Assembly: GCA_046541015.1 (NCBI GenBank)
Contig: JBKHEA010000001.1
Span: 124,001 to 188,000 of the forward strand
Direction: 5' to 3'
From: Liberiplasma sp046541015
GTDB lineage: Bacteria > Bacillota_I > Bacilli_A > Izemoplasmatales > Izemoplasmataceae
Length of the DNA stretch: 64,000 bases
The notes under the pieces were generated by a model. It saw nothing but the letters and a program-made list of their open reading frames with translations, was not told where the DNA came from and searched no databases. Below, piece after piece: positions 8,248 to 17,002 of the stretch (position 1 is the stretch's first letter; the number at the start of each line of letters is the position of its first letter). The position numbers were made by a program, and so were the translations under genes.

Positions 8248-9882
8248 CTATTTAAAGGACGATTTTAATTCAACGACGCGATTAAATACTAAGTGGTCAG
8301 TATTTTTAGTGTCTTGATCTAATGCGAAATAACCCATTCTAGTAAATTGGAATGCTTCGTGGTTAATAGGATTGACATCGCCTTCAATAAATCCATACTT
8401 AACGATTTTTGATTGTTGATTAATTTTTTCTTCAAATGGTAATTCTTTATTATCAAAATCAATGATTAGATCATCATATAGTCTAATTTCAGCTTTTTGA
8501 GCGGTTGAGGCTTCAACAAAATGAATGTTACCATTTGGTTTTCTTTCATTAAAGCCAGAACCACTTTTTGTTTCTTTATCATAAGTGGCATGAATTTCAA
8601 TAATATTTCCTGAATCATCTTTTACGACGTTGTGTGCCTTAATAAAGTAGGCATGCATTAATCTTACTTCAACCCCTAATGCTAGGCGTTTCCATTTTTT
8701 ATTTGGTTTTTCTTCTAAGAAGTCGTCACGTTCAATATAGAGTTCTTTACCAAAGTATACTTTTCTTGTTCCAAAATCTTCACGGTCTTTATGGAAAGGA
8801 ACTTCTAGTGATTCGATAGCATCACTTTCGTAGTTAGTTATAATGACTTTTACTGGATCAATAACGCCGCTAATACGTCTTGCTTCTTCTTGAAGATGTT
8901 CTCGGACATATTGATAAAACATATCAATTTCAGTTTCACCTTGGGATTTTGGTAAGCCTAATGCGCTAATAAATTTTTGAATGGCTTCAGGTGGAACCCC
9001 GCGGCGTCTTAAGCCACTTAGGGTAATCAATCTTGGGTCATCCCAACCATCAACCACACCTTCTTCAACAAGTTTTCTAATGTAACGTTTTCCTGTTACT
9101 TGTCTGGCCATAATTAGTTTTCCAAACTCAATTTGTCTTGGAACGTTTGGCATTTCACAATGTTTAACAAACCAGTCATATAACGGACGATGGTCTTCAA
9201 ATTCTAACGAACACAATGAGTGTGTAATCCCCTCAATCGCATCTTCTAGTGGATGTGCAAAATCATACATCGGATAAATGCACCAGTCATCCTTAGTATT
9301 ATGATGATACGCTCGTTGAATCCTATAAATGATCGGATCACGCATATTCATGTTTGGACTAGCCATATCGATTTTAGCACGCAATACTCTTGAGCCATCT
9401 TCATATAATCCGTTTTTCATGCCTTCAAATAATTCAATGTTTTCTTCTATTTTACGGTTTCTATAAGGGCTATTTTTCCCTGGTGTGGTTAAGTCTCCAC
9501 GGTAGTTTTTAATTTCTTCTGGTGTTAAATCGCATACGTAAGCTAAACCTTTTTTCACTAGGAGCATCGCGCGTTCATACATTTCATCAAAATAATCACT
9601 CGCAAATAAAAGGTTCTTCCATTTAACCCCTAACCATTTAATATCTTCTTTCATGCCTTCAACAAATACCATATCTTCTTTAACCGGGTTGGTATCATCA
9701 AAGCGTAAATTAAAATACCCACCATATTCAACAGCAAGGGTGTAATTAGTCAGAATTGCTCGTGCGTGCCCTAAATGTAAAAATCCGTTAGGTTCAGGTG
9801 GAAATCTAGTAATTGGTACTTTGTGTTTCCCCGTTTTTAAGTCTTCTTCAATGATTGTTCGTATAAAATTAGAATTTTCCAT
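8248..9882 (-). CDS. glnS: Glutaminyl-tRNA synthetase
   Basis: Charges tRNA-Gln directly with glutamine. The protein is 544 residues with the GlnRS-type HIGH motif in PPEPNGFLHLGHARA. RFDDTNP follows, and the segment GWDDPRLITLSGLRRRG is typical of GlnRS rather than GluRS. The KMSKS region reads VTGKRYIRKLVEE, so the usual MSKR is replaced by TGKR. A longer frame from a TTG at 9918 is unlikely because TATAAT (a good -10) overlaps those codons; GGTG sits before the chosen ATG. It appears monocistronic and leftward. Confidence 0.95.
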   Translation of the reverse strand: MENSNFIRTIIEEDLKTGKHKVPITRFPPEPNGFLHLGHARAILTNYTLAVEYGGYFNLRFDDTNPVKEDMVFVEGMKEDIKWLGVKWKNLLFASDYFDEMYERAMLLVKKGLAYVCDLTPEEIKNYRGDLTTPGKNSPYRNRKIEENIELFEGMKNGLYEDGSRVLRAKIDMASPNMNMRDPIIYRIQRAYHHNTKDDWCIYPMYDFAHPLEDAIEGITHSLCSLEFEDHRPLYDWFVKHCEMPNVPRQIEFGKLIMARQVTGKRYIRKLVEEGVVDGWDDPRLITLSGLRRRGVPPEAIQKFISALGLPKSQGETEIDMFYQYVREHLQEEARRISGVIDPVKVIITNYESDAIESLEVPFHKDREDFGTRKVYFGKELYIERDDFLEEKPNKKWKRLALGVEVRLMHAYFIKAHNVVKDDSGNIIEIHATYDKETKSGSGFNERKPNGNIHFVEASTAQKAEIRLYDDLIIDFDNKELPFEEKINQQSKIVKYGFIEGDVNPINHEAFQFTRMGYFALDQDTKNTDHLVFNRVVELKSSFK

Positions 9883-9897
9883 GATATCACCATTTCT

Positions 9898-9908
9898 TTC
9901 ATTGCTTA
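9898..9908 (-). promoter_or_regulatory. -10 element upstream of glnS
   Basis: Reading leftward, GGGTATAATAAGC contains a perfect TATAAT about 22 bases before the ATG at 9882. The -35 is weak. It argues against the longer TTG-initiated frame. Confidence 0.4.
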
Positions 9909-9942
9909 TTATACCCAAAAAATCATTAAAATGAAAGACGAA

Positions 9943-9974
9943 TGAAAAAAAACCTACATCGTGAAATGTAGGTT
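9943..9974 (-). terminator. Intrinsic terminator of the exported-protein gene
   Basis: Arms AACCTACAT (9951-9959) and ATGTAGGTT (9966-9974) are followed on the minus strand by eight T residues. Confidence 0.85.
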
Positions 9975-9980
9975 AAATAT

Positions 9981-11789
9981 TTACTCAAAATTTGATGTGT
10001 AATCATCAAGTAAATTAGGATCAATTAAATCTTCAAACGTTTCTATAAAGGCTGATTGGGCTTCGGTTGACATCTCATCAAAGTTCTCAAAGAGTGTTGC
10101 AACATCCTCTTCAGTAATGGTTTCTTCGTTATCAATTTTATCTTGAATATTTAAAACTTGATTGTATGTATCTTGTTCAGGTCCTGGTGTAGTTATATCT
10201 AAAACAGTTTCTAGGTTCGTTGCTAAATCAGGATCTTCAAAAGTATTTTGCAAGGCGTTTGTAAAATCATCTAAAACATCTTGTAAATTAGCATCGGTTG
10301 CAACAATATGAATTCTTATCGCTCCATCGACAATTTCAACCTCGTTAACACTAACAACTCCTGTATTGGTGCCATCTTCCATTAATGAAGTTAATCGATT
10401 TGTATCAATCACAATATAGCCTTCTTCACTAAAATACCCAAAATTGAAATCTTCCATTGTTGATAAATACTCTTTAAATGGCGCAAGATTATCAATTGTT
10501 AAAAACTCTTTTCCAGTTTCTTCACCAAGGGTTATTGTCGACAAATCAAAAGCATACACACCTGTTTGATAATCTATGATTTCATCACTTCTAATATGCA
10601 GTTGTGATTTAATGCCATCAATATCAAATAGGCCATAAATATCTAAATAAGTTACTTGCTCTAAGTCTTCTTCAACCACAACAAACTCAAACCAAACCGC
10701 CATGAGTCCAACCGTGATGGTCTGAACGTTTCCTAAATCATCAGTATATTCAAAATCAAATCGTGCATTTTCAAACCCTTCCATTTGTTTATAAAACATA
10801 CGGTTGAATGTACTTTCTGAGATACTAAAATAGGTTTGATTGGTTAAAGCGGCTGTAAAGACAAATTCATCAAAGCGATCTTTTAAGGTCTGTTCAATAT
10901 CATAATTTTCATAGTCAAAGTCTTGTAAATAACTAGGGATCTCTTTATCTGGGCTGTTTCTAATGGTTGAAATTTTAAAACGAAGTTCAATATGCTGATC
11001 ATTTAAATTAAGTTGGATTAACCCGTTATCAAAAATAATGCCTAAGACTTCTGTAGCAAGCAGCATTGTTGCATCATCTTCACCTTTTGACTTAACAAAA
11101 TCAATGACATCTTGTTTGTTGATAGTGTAGCGTAATTCTGATAATTCTAAATCGCCAAAAGGCAATGCATCTAAAGTCATATCTGTAACATTTTCAAGCA
11201 AGTTAATAATCGTTGTTAATAAGGCTTTTGGCAAAGGAATACGGCCTATTCTTAGCGTGCTAAATTCAAAAGTATAGGTTTGATTTTGGACATCATCTTT
11301 GATGATCAAATCGGTTTGGATGATGGTTTTAAATGTAAAATTATCTGTCTCAACTTCTATAGCAACATTTAAAGTAAGGGTGTCTTCACTTACCTCAACC
11401 CATATCCCTAAAACCCTAACAACTGCGCCATTATCCATTGTTTCTTCTAAGACATATAAACAACTTGAATCGCTACAATCATCATTAGGTAAATAGTGTT
11501 CATTGATACCTTGTCGATCTTCATTTCCTCTAACGGCATTAAAGATTGCCACATTGATGATATCTTCGCTAATCATTAAGGCTAAATCTTCATTCATATC
11601 AGATTTGGCTAAGGTGATGGCTTCATTTAATTCTTGATAGATCATTTCTCTTGCGGTTTCATCGGTTTGATAAAGTTCTTTAGGCACTGCATCAAATGCT
11701 TCTCCTTCATGCATAAGACCAACAAAGAGTAATGGTACACCAACAAACGCAATTACCATTATTAGTAGACTAGTCATTAGTTTTTTCAT
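9981..11789 (-). CDS. Exported or membrane-anchored protein with an internal domain duplication
   Basis: No family recognised. The protein is 602 residues from the preferred ATG; the upstream GTG start would overlap the GAAGGAG ribosome site. One N-terminal hydrophobic segment (MKKLMTSLLIMVIAFVGVPL, residues 1-20) suggests a signal anchor with the rest outside the membrane. The body is very acidic. Two copies of one module can be seen: ISEDIINVAIF (73) ... LGIWVEV (117) ... TFEFSTLRIGR (173), and ISESTFNRMFY (323) ... LMAVWFEF (362) ... AFDLSTITLGE (413). The two copies have nearly equal internal spacing. A close cysteine pair CSDSSC (105-110) occurs in the first copy only. The C-terminal 130 residues are acidic and helical-looking. 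Confidence 0.7.
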   Translation of the reverse strand: MKKLMTSLLIMVIAFVGVPLLFVGLMHEGEAFDAVPKELYQTDETAREMIYQELNEAITLAKSDMNEDLALMISEDIINVAIFNAVRGNEDRQGINEHYLPNDDCSDSSCLYVLEETMDNGAVVRVLGIWVEVSEDTLTLNVAIEVETDNFTFKTIIQTDLIIKDDVQNQTYTFEFSTLRIGRIPLPKALLTTIINLLENVTDMTLDALPFGDLELSELRYTINKQDVIDFVKSKGEDDATMLLATEVLGIIFDNGLIQLNLNDQHIELRFKISTIRNSPDKEIPSYLQDFDYENYDIEQTLKDRFDEFVFTAALTNQTYFSISESTFNRMFYKQMEGFENARFDFEYTDDLGNVQTITVGLMAVWFEFVVVEEDLEQVTYLDIYGLFDIDGIKSQLHIRSDEIIDYQTGVYAFDLSTITLGEETGKEFLTIDNLAPFKEYLSTMEDFNFGYFSEEGYIVIDTNRLTSLMEDGTNTGVVSVNEVEIVDGAIRIHIVATDANLQDVLDDFTNALQNTFEDPDLATNLETVLDITTPGPEQDTYNQVLNIQDKIDNEETITEEDVATLFENFDEMSTEAQSAFIETFEDLIDPNLLDDYTSNFE

Positions 11790-11873
11790 AATAAAAACAC
11801 ACTCCTTCACGACTCAAGTTATCTTAAGTATAATGAATGAATGTGTATAATTTATGAATAAGATTTGAGAGAA

Positions 11874-12866
11874 TTAGGAAAGTTTTAAACGGGAATCTCC
11901 ATTTAAGTCTAAACCATCTTTTTCCTGGTTATTTTGATATGCATAATAGCCTGCGATGCTTATCATAGCGGCGTTATCTGTACAGTATTCCATCTTTGGA
12001 ATAAGCACGGTTGTATCGTTAAATGTTTCACTAACTCGTTTTCTTAAATAACTATTTGCAGCCACACCTCCAGCAACAATAAACATCTTAGCGTTTAAAT
12101 CATCGACCGCAAGTCTTGCCTTTTCAATTACTTGTTCAACGGCAGCTTGTTGAAAACTTGCACACATCGCATGAATGTCGATGGGTTCGTTTTTCATTTT
12201 TAAGGTGTTAATTAAATTAATGACATGACTTTTTAACCCACTATAACTAAAATCGTATGTGCCTTTCGTTTCTATTTTTGGCATTTTGTAAGTTAGTTTA
12301 CCCTTTTGGGCGTAAGCATCAATGATTGGCCCACCTGGGTAACTTAATCCTAATACTCTAGCGATTTTATCATACGCTTCACCAATAGCGTCATCTTGTG
12401 TTTCTCCGAGTTTTTCAAAGTCATAATGCTTTTTCATTAAAATGAGTTCTGTATGCCCACCACTAACAACCAAACAAACCAAAGGAAATTTTAAATCGTC
12501 TTCAATTTGATTAGCGTAGATATGACCAGCAATATGATGAATGCCTACAATAGGTAAATCATGCGCAAACGCAAAAGCTTTAGCTGCGTTAATTCCAGTT
12601 AGTAAACTACCAATTAAACCTGGTCCTTTAGTAACCGCAACCAAATCAATCTCATCTATAGAAATGCCTGCTTTATTGATGGCTTCTTCAAAAGTTACTG
12701 TAATCCCTTTAACATGTTCTCTAGATGCAATCTCAGGTACAACCCCACCAAAAGCGGCATGAAGGCTCATTTGCGATAAGACAACGTTACTTAATATGGT
12801 TTTCCCGTTTTTAGAAACGGATACACTTGTCTCATCACAACTACTTTCAACCCCTAAAACAATCAT
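11874..12866 (-). CDS. tsaD: tRNA N6-adenosine threonylcarbamoyltransferase TsaD
   Basis: Catalytic subunit that transfers threonylcarbamoyl to A37 of ANN-decoding tRNAs (t6A), together with TsaB and TsaE. The protein is 330 residues and begins MIVLGVESSCDETSVSV. It has the metal-binding HxxxH as HHIAGH near residue 110, the ASKHA-fold VSGGHTELI, and AGGVAANSYLR near the C-terminus. GGAGGT precedes the ATG, which overlaps the rimI stop as ATGA. Together with rimI, tsaB and tsaE it forms a leftward cluster from 15.1 to 11.9 kb. Confidence 0.97.
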   Translation of the reverse strand: MIVLGVESSCDETSVSVSKNGKTILSNVVLSQMSLHAAFGGVVPEIASREHVKGITVTFEEAINKAGISIDEIDLVAVTKGPGLIGSLLTGINAAKAFAFAHDLPIVGIHHIAGHIYANQIEDDLKFPLVCLVVSGGHTELILMKKHYDFEKLGETQDDAIGEAYDKIARVLGLSYPGGPIIDAYAQKGKLTYKMPKIETKGTYDFSYSGLKSHVINLINTLKMKNEPIDIHAMCASFQQAAVEQVIEKARLAVDDLNAKMFIVAGGVAANSYLRKRVSETFNDTTVLIPKMEYCTDNAAMISIAGYYAYQNNQEKDGLDLNGDSRLKLS

Positions 12867-13321
12867 GATTTTACCTCCAATTCTTTTAACATTAATAAGG
12901 CGTCTTCACCATCACTATAATAATGTTTTCTTCTTGTGACTGGATTAAATCCAATGGTTTCATAAAACTTTATCGCTTCTTGGTTAGATGCTCTAACTTC
13001 TAAGGTGAGCGACTTCACTTGATGCTTTAAACAAAGATCAATTACATGATGCATAAGCGCTTTACCAATATGGTTTTTGCGATAATCTTTAACGACAAAA
13101 ATATTCATAATTTCAGCATTGGGCTCAGTAATCCAAACCCCAACATAACCCACACGTTTTTGATCAACTAATGCCATAAAATAATAGGCTAGTTTATTAT
13201 AAAGCAACTCATCGTAAAGTGTTTTTTTACTTAAACTTTTATTAAAAATCTCCATTTCATTTTCATAGACAAAATCGATATCAGATAAATCCATCTTTCT
13301 AATAAGTAAGTTAGGATTCAT
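12863..13321 (-). CDS. rimI: Ribosomal protein S18 alanine N-acetyltransferase-like GNAT protein
   Basis: GNAT acetyltransferase of about 152 residues; position between tsaB and tsaD is the classical place of rimI. The acetyl-CoA motif is visible as VVKDYRKNHIGKALMHHVI, then LTLEVRASNQEAIKFYETIGF. The function as RimI is inferred from context and family. An upstream ATG at 13339 is possible; neither start has a strong ribosome site. The start overlaps the 3' end of the membrane-protein gene by about 11 bases. Confidence 0.85.
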   Translation of the reverse strand: MNPNLLIRKMDLSDIDFVYENEMEIFNKSLSKKTLYDELLYNKLAYYFMALVDQKRVGYVGVWITEPNAEIMNIFVVKDYRKNHIGKALMHHVIDLCLKHQVKSLTLEVRASNQEAIKFYETIGFNPVTRRKHYYSDGEDALLMLKELEVKS

Positions 13322-14057
13322 GATTATTTTCCAGTTCATTATTACGATTTGAGATTTTATAAAGTAAGAGTTGTGAAACGTATAATACCGAAATAAGTAC
13401 AGCTATATAAATTAAATGATTAGAAAATATCATTTGAACATTTTCAGGAATATCTGTAACAAACCAATAATTCACCGATGTTGTGTTACTCAAACGTCTA
13501 AGTAATAAGTTGATATTATAAATAACTGGCATAACTAAGACAACCATGATAAAGGTTTTATACGTTGCCCTAAGGGTAACACGGTGTCCATACGCTTTAA
13601 AATAATAAAGAGGAATCATAATAATCGTCATATGAATTAAAATGAAATGCCAATAACGAATATTATAATAAGGAAAACCATAACTAAATGGCACAAGTAA
13701 AGCCATTAACCCGCCTAAAACACCAAAAAAGAAGACATATTCAAACACTTGTTTTGAGTTGGTTTTAAGTAAGGCTAAACTCATGATGACCGCAAAGCTA
13801 CAAATATGTAAAGGTAGTGACAACTCTCTACCTGCAATCCAGTTGTGTGCATGATAGATAATCTCTAAACTTAACAACCACCAAAAAGCGATATTTCTAT
13901 AACGTTCTTCGTTTTTACTTTGATAAATCCTTTCAGAATACCTTAATGGCGCAAAAATCGCTACAAGTGCTAACCCGATTAACATATAATGATGCCATGT
14001 GAATAATCGTACGCCGTTTAAAGGATCAATCACGTATCCAAAAAAATTCTTTAACAT
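13311..14057 (-). CDS. Integral membrane protein, TIGR02206 / YwaF-like
   Basis: Protein of 248 residues with about seven hydrophobic helices, resembling the uncharacterised YwaF-type family. Recognisable features are LPLHICSFAVIMSLALL near residue 80 and FFGVLGGLMALLVPFSYGFPYYN near 110-130. The terminus is charged (ISNRNNELENNHES). Function unknown. It is inserted between tsaB and rimI, 4 bases past tsaB, and overlaps rimI, so it must be co-transcribed with the t6A genes. GAAGGTG precedes the ATG. Confidence 0.75.
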   Translation of the reverse strand: MLKNFFGYVIDPLNGVRLFTWHHYMLIGLALVAIFAPLRYSERIYQSKNEERYRNIAFWWLLSLEIIYHAHNWIAGRELSLPLHICSFAVIMSLALLKTNSKQVFEYVFFFGVLGGLMALLVPFSYGFPYYNIRYWHFILIHMTIIMIPLYYFKAYGHRVTLRATYKTFIMVVLVMPVIYNINLLLRRLSNTTSVNYWFVTDIPENVQMIFSNHLIYIAVLISVLYVSQLLLYKISNRNNELENNHES

Positions 14058-14061
14058 CCCT

Positions 14062-14679
14062 TCACCTTCTCAAACTATCTTTTAATTGTCTTTCAGCTTC
14101 TGTTTCCCTTAAATAAACGGGTGATAATTGATGAATATTGTCTACTTTACTGACCAAATCTGTGTTAAATAATTTTGTCATGTCAGCTTCACCTTTATCG
14201 ATTAAGCATTGATAGTCATTCGATGCTTTGAAAGACTCAAAATGGGTGTAAGCATCTTTTATACATTGTTTTAATTTACCGTTATTATGTTCATATAAAC
14301 CTGTAAATACATAGCCTCTTCTTGCGTCTATAAAAGGCATAATAACCCCATCACTTTGAACAGAACTTGCCATTAATGCCAAACTACTTACTGTAAACAC
14401 TGCTTTTTTTAAACTCCACCCAAGCATTTTAGCCACGACTACACCAATGCGAATACCTGTATAAGACCCAGGTCCAACCCCAATATAAATTTCATCCAAA
14501 TCTTTTGGTGATACCTTTTGATGGGTCAATAGTTTTTGTAGTTCTATCATTAAGGTAATAGAGTGATCTTGATGGCCTAGTTGATAGATAGATTCTAACT
14601 TCTTATTATCTTCATAAAGCGCAAGATAAAGATAATTAGTTGCGGTATCGATTACTAATCTTTTTAGCGATTGACTCAT
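14062..14679 (-). CDS. tsaB: t6A complex subunit TsaB
   Basis: Inactive TsaD paralogue that forms the scaffold of the bacterial t6A complex. About 205 residues from ATG 14679, chosen because GGGAGTGG lies just before it; this makes the gene overlap the 3' end of tsaE by 44 bases. Features: LVIDTATNYLYLAL at the start, YIGVGPGSYTGIRIGVVVAKML (shown here in two parts, YIGVGPGSYTG then IRIGVVVAKML), and FIDARRGYVFTGLYE. A longer in-frame start exists at 14721 without a ribosome site. Confidence 0.93.
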   Translation of the reverse strand: MSQSLKRLVIDTATNYLYLALYEDNKKLESIYQLGHQDHSITLMIELQKLLTHQKVSPKDLDEIYIGVGPGSYTGIRIGVVVAKMLGWSLKKAVFTVSSLALMASSVQSDGVIMPFIDARRGYVFTGLYEHNNGKLKQCIKDAYTHFESFKASNDYQCLIDKGEADMTKLFNTDLVSKVDNIHQLSPVYLRETEAERQLKDSLRR

Positions 14680-15100
14680 AGACACCACTCCCTTCAAGTA
14701 AGACTTTTCGTGAGGTCTCACCTGTAAACTCTAAATGTATCGATAAATAATTTTCAGGTAAACTTTCATCAATAAAAGCATACCATTCTATAACAGAAAT
14801 GCCTTCTCCAAAAATATACTCTTCTAATTCCATATCTTGATGCATCCCTTCTAATCGGTAAGCATCGATATGACTTAAGGGTAAGTCAATGCCATCGTAG
14901 TTTTTCATAATGGTGAAGGTTGGTGAATGGATGGGTTCATCAATACCTAGTGATTGACCAAAAAACTGGGTAAACGTTGTTTTCCCTGCCCCTAATTCTC
15001 CTCCAAGGCATAAGACAAAGCCTTTAAAGACATAATCTTTCACAATAAATGCTAATTTCTTTAAATCTTCTAAATTTTTAATCTCTAATTCGTAGACCAT
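14636..15100 (-). CDS. tsaE: t6A ATPase subunit TsaE
   Basis: Small P-loop ATPase that resets the TsaB-TsaD complex. The protein is 154 residues with Walker A GELGAGKTTF near residues 34-43, followed by SPTFTIMKNYDG and the TsaE-typical HIDAYRLEG. EWYAFIDESLPENYLSI corresponds to the usual EW-x(n)-LP motif. AGAGGTGG lies before the ATG. First gene of the leftward tsaE-tsaB-membrane-rimI-tsaD operon. Confidence 0.95.
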   Translation of the reverse strand: MVYELEIKNLEDLKKLAFIVKDYVFKGFVLCLGGELGAGKTTFTQFFGQSLGIDEPIHSPTFTIMKNYDGIDLPLSHIDAYRLEGMHQDMELEEYIFGEGISVIEWYAFIDESLPENYLSIHLEFTGETSRKVLLEGSGVYESIAKKISNRYRN

Positions 15101-15123
15101 ACATCCACCTCTATCAACTTAAA

Positions 15124-15133
15124 ATTATACCAT
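15124..15133 (-). promoter_or_regulatory. Extended -10 promoter of the tsaE operon
   Basis: Reading leftward, TATGGTATAAT gives an extended -10 (TGG plus TATAAT), about 25 bases before the tsaE ATG. The -35 is poor. Confidence 0.5.
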
Positions 15134-15208
15134 ATTTGTAAGGTTTTATACATCCTCTAATATAATTGTGCTATAATAAATCTACCTTTTATTAAGGAGC
15201 ATTCTCCT

Positions 15209-16072
15209 ATGTATATACTTTTATATAATCCGCTTTCAAAAAACAAAAAATCTAAACATGTCACGAAAAAACTTGTTGATTATTTTAAAAAACACAACAT
15301 TCCTTTTCGTGTAAAAAGCTTACTTAAAATTCAAGATTTATCACAATTCATTGAAGCTAAACCCAAAGAAATCCACTGGGTTGTTTTAGGTGGTGATGGG
15401 ACCATCAACACCTTTATTAATCAAACCTATGATTTAGACATTCCACATCCAATCTACCTTAAAAAAAGTGGATCTGGGAATGATTTTTTACGTAGTTTAA
15501 AACGACAAACAAAGCCTTTACAACACGTTGCGAAACTAGTTTATAACGATACACCAAGATATTTTGTGAATGGGGCAGGGATGGGCATTGATGGTATGAT
15601 AGCCAACAATGTCAATCAATCTAAAAGAAAACATAAACTCAATTATCTCATGCAAACCATTAAAGCTTTAGTGCGCTATACACCTCAAACACTCAATGTG
15701 ACTATTGATGGCGTGGATAAGACGTTTAAGAAAGCTTACTTAATCAATGTAAATAATGGCTCTTACGTTGGTGGTGGCATGCGTTTAACCCCTTTTGCAA
15801 AACCTGAAGAAGATGCCCTTGATGTTTTAATCGTTCATAAAGGCAATAAATTTTTACTTATTTTAATATTTTTAAGTGTTTATCTTGGACTCCATACAAA
15901 AGTTAAACGCTATGTCTATTACCAAAAAGCACATCATGTAAAAGCCACCATGAGTTCTCCACAAATCGCTCAGTGTGATGGTGAATGCTTTAGTGATACT
16001 GTTAGCTTAGAAGTATCTTTAACAAAAAAAATCATGCATATTAAACCTTTTGAGGTAAAAAAAACTCGTTAA
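15209..16072 (+). CDS. dagK: Diacylglycerol / lipid kinase (DagK, YegS-type)
   Basis: ATP-dependent lipid kinase of the DAGK catalytic-domain family, probably recycling diacylglycerol into phosphatidate at the membrane; exact lipid unproven. The protein is 287 residues. The nucleotide site VVLGGDGTINTFIN is near residues 57-70, and KKSGSGNDFLRSL near 90. NGAGMGIDGMIAN near 123 and GGGMRLTPFAKPEDD-like residues near 190 are also family features. AAGGAG lies before the ATG; two TATAAT elements (15161 and 15172) lie upstream with weak -35s. Divergent from tsaE. Confidence 0.88.
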   Translation: MYILLYNPLSKNKKSKHVTKKLVDYFKKHNIPFRVKSLLKIQDLSQFIEAKPKEIHWVVLGGDGTINTFINQTYDLDIPHPIYLKKSGSGNDFLRSLKRQTKPLQHVAKLVYNDTPRYFVNGAGMGIDGMIANNVNQSKRKHKLNYLMQTIKALVRYTPQTLNVTIDGVDKTFKKAYLINVNNGSYVGGGMRLTPFAKPEEDALDVLIVHKGNKFLLILIFLSVYLGLHTKVKRYVYYQKAHHVKATMSSPQIAQCDGECFSDTVSLEVSLTKKIMHIKPFEVKKTR

Positions 16073-16083
16073 GAGTTTTTTTT
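16057..16083 (+). terminator. Intrinsic terminator of the lipid kinase gene
   Basis: AAAACTC, a loop that includes the TAA stop codon, then GAGTTTT and a T run. Confidence 0.75.
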
Positions 16084-16084
16084 A

Positions 16085-16113
16085 TGGAAGAAAAAAGTGC
16101 TTGCGCACTTTTT
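16085..16113 (-). terminator. Intrinsic terminator of the EamA transporter gene
   Basis: AAAAAGTGC (16092-16100), a 4-base loop and GCACTTTTT (16105-16113), followed leftward by T residues. Confidence 0.8.
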
Positions 16114-17002
16114 AATATCGTTTGATTAAAACGCGTTTTTTAAACGGCTTAAGTTCAGTTAATAAAATGCCTAAGACAATAAATAATCCGCCAAGAATAA
16201 TATTAACACTTAAAAACTCATTAATAATTAATACAGAACCAAGTGCTCCAAATAATCCTTCTAATGAAACAATTAAACTCACTCTTGCTGGATGGGATAT
16301 TTTTAATGTATAACTTTGAATCAAAAAACCTAATGCTGTATTAAATAATCCTAAAAATATTAACGGCCAAAGGTTATTGATTTGTAAGGATGGGATGGTT
16401 TCAAAAGGGACTAAAACCATCGAAAGAACCATCGCTGTCATCATAGACACAAGCACGAATAATCCCGGATCAAAGTCGTACTTTTTTTGAAAATGGCTAC
16501 TAGTAACAACATGAAAGGCTACTAAAATAGCACAAATAAATGTATAAAAATCACCGCGATTAATCGTTTCAATCCCTGCTTGATAAAAACTTAATAAATA
16601 TAGTCCGATTAAAGCAATAAATACGGCTAATATATTATGAATATCGATTCTTACTTTGACAAAAAAGTAGTAAAGAAACGGCACAAAAATAATATTTAAT
16701 TGTGTGATAAACCCGTTTTTAGAAGGGGTTGTAAATACTGCGCCTAGTGTTTGAAAGTAAAATCCTGAAAACAAGAAAAGTCCCGTAATCATGCCGTATA
16801 CCAGTATTTTTTTATTGATTAATTTTAACTTTTTAAAATACACTAAAGCAATCACAATGCTTGCTATAGAAAAGCGTGCAAAGGTTACTGTATATGGACC
16901 AAAACCTGCATTAACCGCGAGTTTTGTAATAGGGAATCCAAATCCCCAAATGATGGTTACCATGACGAGTAATAACTCGCTCATTAAGACTTTATTTTTC
17001 AT
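16112..17002 (-). CDS. DMT-superfamily (EamA) transporter
   Basis: Ten-helix drug/metabolite transporter family permease; the substrate is unknown. About 296 residues from ATG 17002; a longer frame begins at 17038 but neither has a strong ribosome site. The family motif at the start reads VMVTIIWGFGFPITKLAV, and the second repeat contains LGLFNTALGFLIQSYTL and SLIVSLEGLFGALGSVL. The start lies inside the last codons of pgi, so the two are probably translationally coupled and share the pgi promoter. Confidence 0.88.
   Translation of the reverse strand: MKNKVLMSELLLVMVTIIWGFGFPITKLAVNAGFGPYTVTFARFSIASIVIALVYFKKLKLINKKILVYGMITGLFLFSGFYFQTLGAVFTTPSKNGFITQLNIIFVPFLYYFFVKVRIDIHNILAVFIALIGLYLLSFYQAGIETINRGDFYTFICAILVAFHVVTSSHFQKKYDFDPGLFVLVSMMTAMVLSMVLVPFETIPSLQINNLWPLIFLGLFNTALGFLIQSYTLKISHPARVSLIVSLEGLFGALGSVLIINEFLSVNIILGGLFIVLGILLTELKPFKKRVLIKRY

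Noticed and set aside
9883..9918. Longer glnS start at TTG 9918
   Set aside because: TATAAT, a perfect -10, lies within these codons, so the transcript would start after them; GGTG supports ATG 9882.
9883..9980. T-box leader before glnS
   Set aside because: No TGG-N-CC-type T-box sequence and only about 60 bases of room.
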